Origin: Candidatus Equimonas enterica
GTDB taxonomy: Bacteria > Bacteroidota > Bacteroidia > Bacteroidales > Bacteroidaceae
Direction: 5' to 3'
Assembly (NCBI GenBank): GCA_018066225.1
Contig: JAGHRU010000206.1
Location: 1 to 8,496 of the forward strand
Length of the DNA stretch: 8,496 bases
The translations under genes were made by a program, and so were the position numbers. The notes below the pieces were generated by a model. It did no database searches and was not told the origin of the DNA. It saw nothing but the letters and a program-made list of their open reading frames with translations. Numbering within the stretch: position 1 is the first letter of the stretch; each line of letters opens with the position of its first letter. Shown one piece after another: positions 6,503 through 8,496 of the stretch.

Positions 6503-7240
6503 CTATATTATATCATGTCCTCCATACTCTTCTACTACTTCGTCCCATCGAGGGATGTTGAGTGATACACCGTAGAACTCGCGGTAACTTCTCAGGAAAT
6601 TTCTTTTCCACATTGCTCCTTCGGAGTGCGTCTTTGGATTCTGATAGACAGTTTCTTCAATCGCACTAAGGAAGTGCTCCATGGAGCGGAACATTGGGAA
6701 TTTTCCCGGTGTGGTGGAATACCAAACACCTGGCCTTATTTTGTGTACTACTCCGGATTTTACCTGTAGGTTTATTGGCCACTCTGCCATTCTTCGAGTT
6801 ATCTGCCAGACTTTCTTCAGCCAGAGATCCTTGATGGTAACAATGCCGTCATCACTCATATCATATCCGAAGATAAGATAATCTACATGCAGCATGTAAG
6901 GTTTATCAATTATTTCTTCCTCATACATACGGAAGTCGGCAATGTCAAAGCCTGGTGAAGCTTTACGGTTGAAAGCCTTTACTTCGAGAAGATCTTTTGT
7001 TCGATTGTCAGGATTTAGAAAAAAGTCTGGTGGCATCTGGGTATTCTCGCTTGGTGCGTACGCTATGCCTCGCTTCTCGAGCCATCCTTGCAACCATTCC
7101 TGAATGATGTTTCCTACAACGTCTTTTTGCTTGACTATTATATTTACATCACCAAGGAAGAACTTAATCTGTCCTTCAAGTTCCAGGAGTCTGTCTTCAT
7201 AGACAAGCTTATCATAAACTTGTTGAGCTGTTAATCTCAT
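6503..7240 (-). CDS. Type II restriction endonuclease, NgoBV-like (probable GGNNCC)
   Basis: This 245-residue protein resembles the NgoBV restriction endonuclease family, whose known members cut GGNNCC, in its start MRLTAQQVYDKL, its TQMPPDFFL segment and its YLIFGYDM and IKDLWLKKVWQI stretches. A PD-(D/E)xK nuclease core is visible: P71-D72 followed by E86-V87-K88 in LLEVKAF, the metal-binding and catalytic set. Length is normal for the family and the frame is intact. Its ATG overlaps the methyltransferase TGA by four bases, so methyltransferase is made first and endonuclease translation is probably coupled to it, a sensible order for avoiding self-damage. GC content is clearly below that of the genes to the left (40% at 7081-7140 against 65% at 5161-5220), a sign of transfer. 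The family call rests on memory of the sequence; specificity is inferred. Confidence 0.82.
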   Translation of the reverse strand: MRLTAQQVYDKLVYEDRLLELEGQIKFFLGDVNIIVKQKDVVGNIIQEWLQGWLEKRGIAYAPSENTQMPPDFFLNPDNRTKDLLEVKAFNRKASPGFDIADFRMYEEEIIDKPYMLHVDYLIFGYDMSDDGIVTIKDLWLKKVWQITRRMAEWPINLQVKSGVVHKIRPGVWYSTTPGKFPMFRSMEHFLSAIEETVYQNPKTHSEGAMWKRNFLRSYREFYGVSLNIPRWDEVVEEYGGHDII

Positions 7241-8496
7241 AGTGGTAGAATTTTATCGAGGGTTCTTAATGCTACGGCTTTGATTACAGGCACGACAACT
7301 GTATTGCCGAGCAAATCATAACCGAGGTCTGTATCTATGTCGAAAACGTAGTCGTCGGGATAGCCAAATAGGCGCAGTCCTTCACGTAGTGTCAGACGAC
7401 GCAGCCCTACCCCATCAATGACAAATAGTCCATGCATATCCATAGCCACCAAAGTCGGAGCCGTCCCTTTGGGATTCAGCACTTTGTTTATCTCGAAGGA
7501 CATCTTGCCGGCTACAATGTTGTAGCCGATGGGAAGGTTTGGGTCTTGCTGCCGTATATTTCCAACCTTCCTTTTAGGGTGCTCCTTGACGAGATAGCCA
7601 CGTTTAACAAGGCTTTCCAGAGTCTGTTTAAGGTTTGGCATATCGGGAAAGATTGCTTTAATATGCTTGTATGTAAGTGGCATTCCGTCCATCCAGTCTA
7701 TACCATAATCTTCTGCATAGACTTTCTTGCGTCGTTCGGTCAGGATTTTGCCAAGCAAAACTTTCTCTTCTGCACTTACGGGACCTTTAATTTCAATATC
7801 CCAACTGTGAATATTGTCTTTGCCTCCTCTCTTATCCTTAAATGATTTTCCTTGCAATTGCTCTACTGTGTAGTTTCGCAGTACTGCTTCAATGAAAGGG
7901 GAGGTTCTCGTTTTAAGTCCTTGTTCAAGCACATCGCCAAGTGTGCTTTCCACTATGGGGAAGTTATCGAGAGATGGCTTCTTTTCTCTGGTGCCTACTA
8001 TGTATATACGCTTGCGCTCTTGTGGTACTCCGAAGTATTTTGCATTGAGCAGCCTCCAAGAAACCTTGTAGTGAAGTTCGTTCAAGGTGTCGAGAATGGT
8101 CTGAAGGGTTCTTCCTATTGGGGATTTAGGGTCTTGTTTGTCATGATTTACAAGTCCTTCTACATTTTCAAGGATAAATCCTTGTGGTTTCTTTTCTTTA
8201 ATGATGCGTGCTACATCAAAGAAAAGCGTCCCTCTCGTGTCCTTAAATCCTTTTCGGAGTCCCGCCGCAGAGAATGCTTGACAAGGAAATCCTGCAAGCA
8301 AGAAGTCAAAGTCAGGGATGTCCTTGGCTTTAACTTGGGTTATATCTCCAGCGATTTCATCGCCAGGATGATTTTGCTGGAGTATGTTTATGGCATGGGG
8401 TTTTATTTCGGAAGTGAATACACACTTGCACTCTTCACCTTTTTCTGCGCACGCAAGTTCAAATCCCTTACGTATTCCTCCAATGCCAGCAAATAA
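7237..8496 (-). CDS. C5-cytosine DNA methyltransferase of the restriction-modification module, N-terminus outside window
   Basis: At least 419 residues of a DNA (cytosine-5) methyltransferase are present; the frame is open at the right edge and only a few N-terminal residues should be missing, because the SAM-binding motif I (FAGIGG) is at visible residues 2-7. Other motifs follow in order: motif IV GFPCQ with catalytic Cys72, motif VI ENV (110-112), motif VIII QERKR (159-163), motif IX RRLTLREGLRLFGYPDD (366-382) and motif X GNT (397-399). The target-recognition region lies between VIII and IX (about 190-350). The enzyme moves a methyl group from S-adenosylmethionine to C5 of a cytosine in the site cut by its partner, protecting host DNA. 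A shorter start at 8301 (TTG) would lose motif I and is rejected. It is the first gene of the pair and overlaps the endonuclease by ATGA. Confidence 0.95.
   Translation of the reverse strand, partial: LFAGIGGIRKGFELACAEKGEECKCVFTSEIKPHAINILQQNHPGDEIAGDITQVKAKDIPDFDFLLAGFPCQAFSAAGLRKGFKDTRGTLFFDVARIIKEKKPQGFILENVEGLVNHDKQDPKSPIGRTLQTILDTLNELHYKVSWRLLNAKYFGVPQERKRIYIVGTREKKPSLDNFPIVESTLGDVLEQGLKTRTSPFIEAVLRNYTVEQLQGKSFKDKRGGKDNIHSWDIEIKGPVSAEEKVLLGKILTERRKKVYAEDYGIDWMDGMPLTYKHIKAIFPDMPNLKQTLESLVKRGYLVKEHPKRKVGNIRQQDPNLPIGYNIVAGKMSFEINKVLNPKGTAPTLVAMDMHGLFVIDGVGLRRLTLREGLRLFGYPDDYVFDIDTDLGYDLLGNTVVVPVIKAVALRTLDKILPL

Noticed and set aside
6306..6575. Plus frame of 89 residues across the remnant and endonuclease end
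   Set aside because: It starts at the edge of the terminator hairpin, spans the composition break and is antisense to both the remnant and the endonuclease 3' end.
7432..8496. Plus frames 7432-7845 and 7852-8496 opposite the methyltransferase
   Set aside because: They are antisense to a methyltransferase with all conserved motifs in order. Their phenylalanine-, tyrosine- and cysteine-rich translations look like reverse-strand shadows.

Overview
The window looks like Bacteroidota, most likely order Bacteroidales (Prevotella-like). Three starts are preceded by the Bacteroidetes -7 promoter box TAnnTTTG, none of these starts has a clear Shine-Dalgarno, a lipoprotein carries an acidic run straight after its lipobox cysteine, an HU-like protein of the Bacteroidales type is present, and a very large secreted multi-domain surface protein fills the left half. 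Genus assignment is inference.

Layout. Positions 2-3934 (minus strand) are one uninterrupted reading frame of at least 1311 codons that runs off the left edge: a secreted protein built of beta-rich modules, a Big_2-like Ig domain, an InlB-type B-repeat, a DUF4859-like region and a short alpha-helical FIVAR-like segment. Positions 3935-4242 are a divergent intergenic region with a promoter box facing each way. Positions 4243-5474 (plus strand) are a two-gene operon joined by an ATGA overlap: a small, probably surface-exposed lipoprotein of unknown function and an AlkD-type DNA alkylation repair protein with the expected catalytic residues. A hairpin at 5500-5538 separates it from a convergent HU-like DNA-binding protein gene (5653-6048, minus).

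Positions 6049-6502 hold no complete gene. They contain the HU promoter box, a near-perfect 16-bp-stem hairpin, and a GC-rich 3' remnant of an unidentified minus-strand gene. Just beyond the remnant base composition drops abruptly (67% GC at 6361-6420, 38% at 6421-6480, both counted by hand), and an AT-richer type II restriction-modification module begins: an NgoBV-like endonuclease (6503-7240) and, upstream of it in the same transcript, a C5-cytosine methyltransferase (7237-8496, its first few codons beyond the right edge). These two genes also share an ATGA overlap. The module resembles known GGNNCC systems, but that specificity is inferred from remembered family resemblance.

The methyltransferase protects host DNA from the endonuclease. 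AlkD removes alkylated bases and HU organises DNA. The surface protein and the lipoprotein belong to the cell envelope. No complete novel system is evident. The points that most deserve a second look are the remnant and composition break beside the restriction module, the coupling of a surface lipoprotein to a DNA repair gene, and the modular giant protein.
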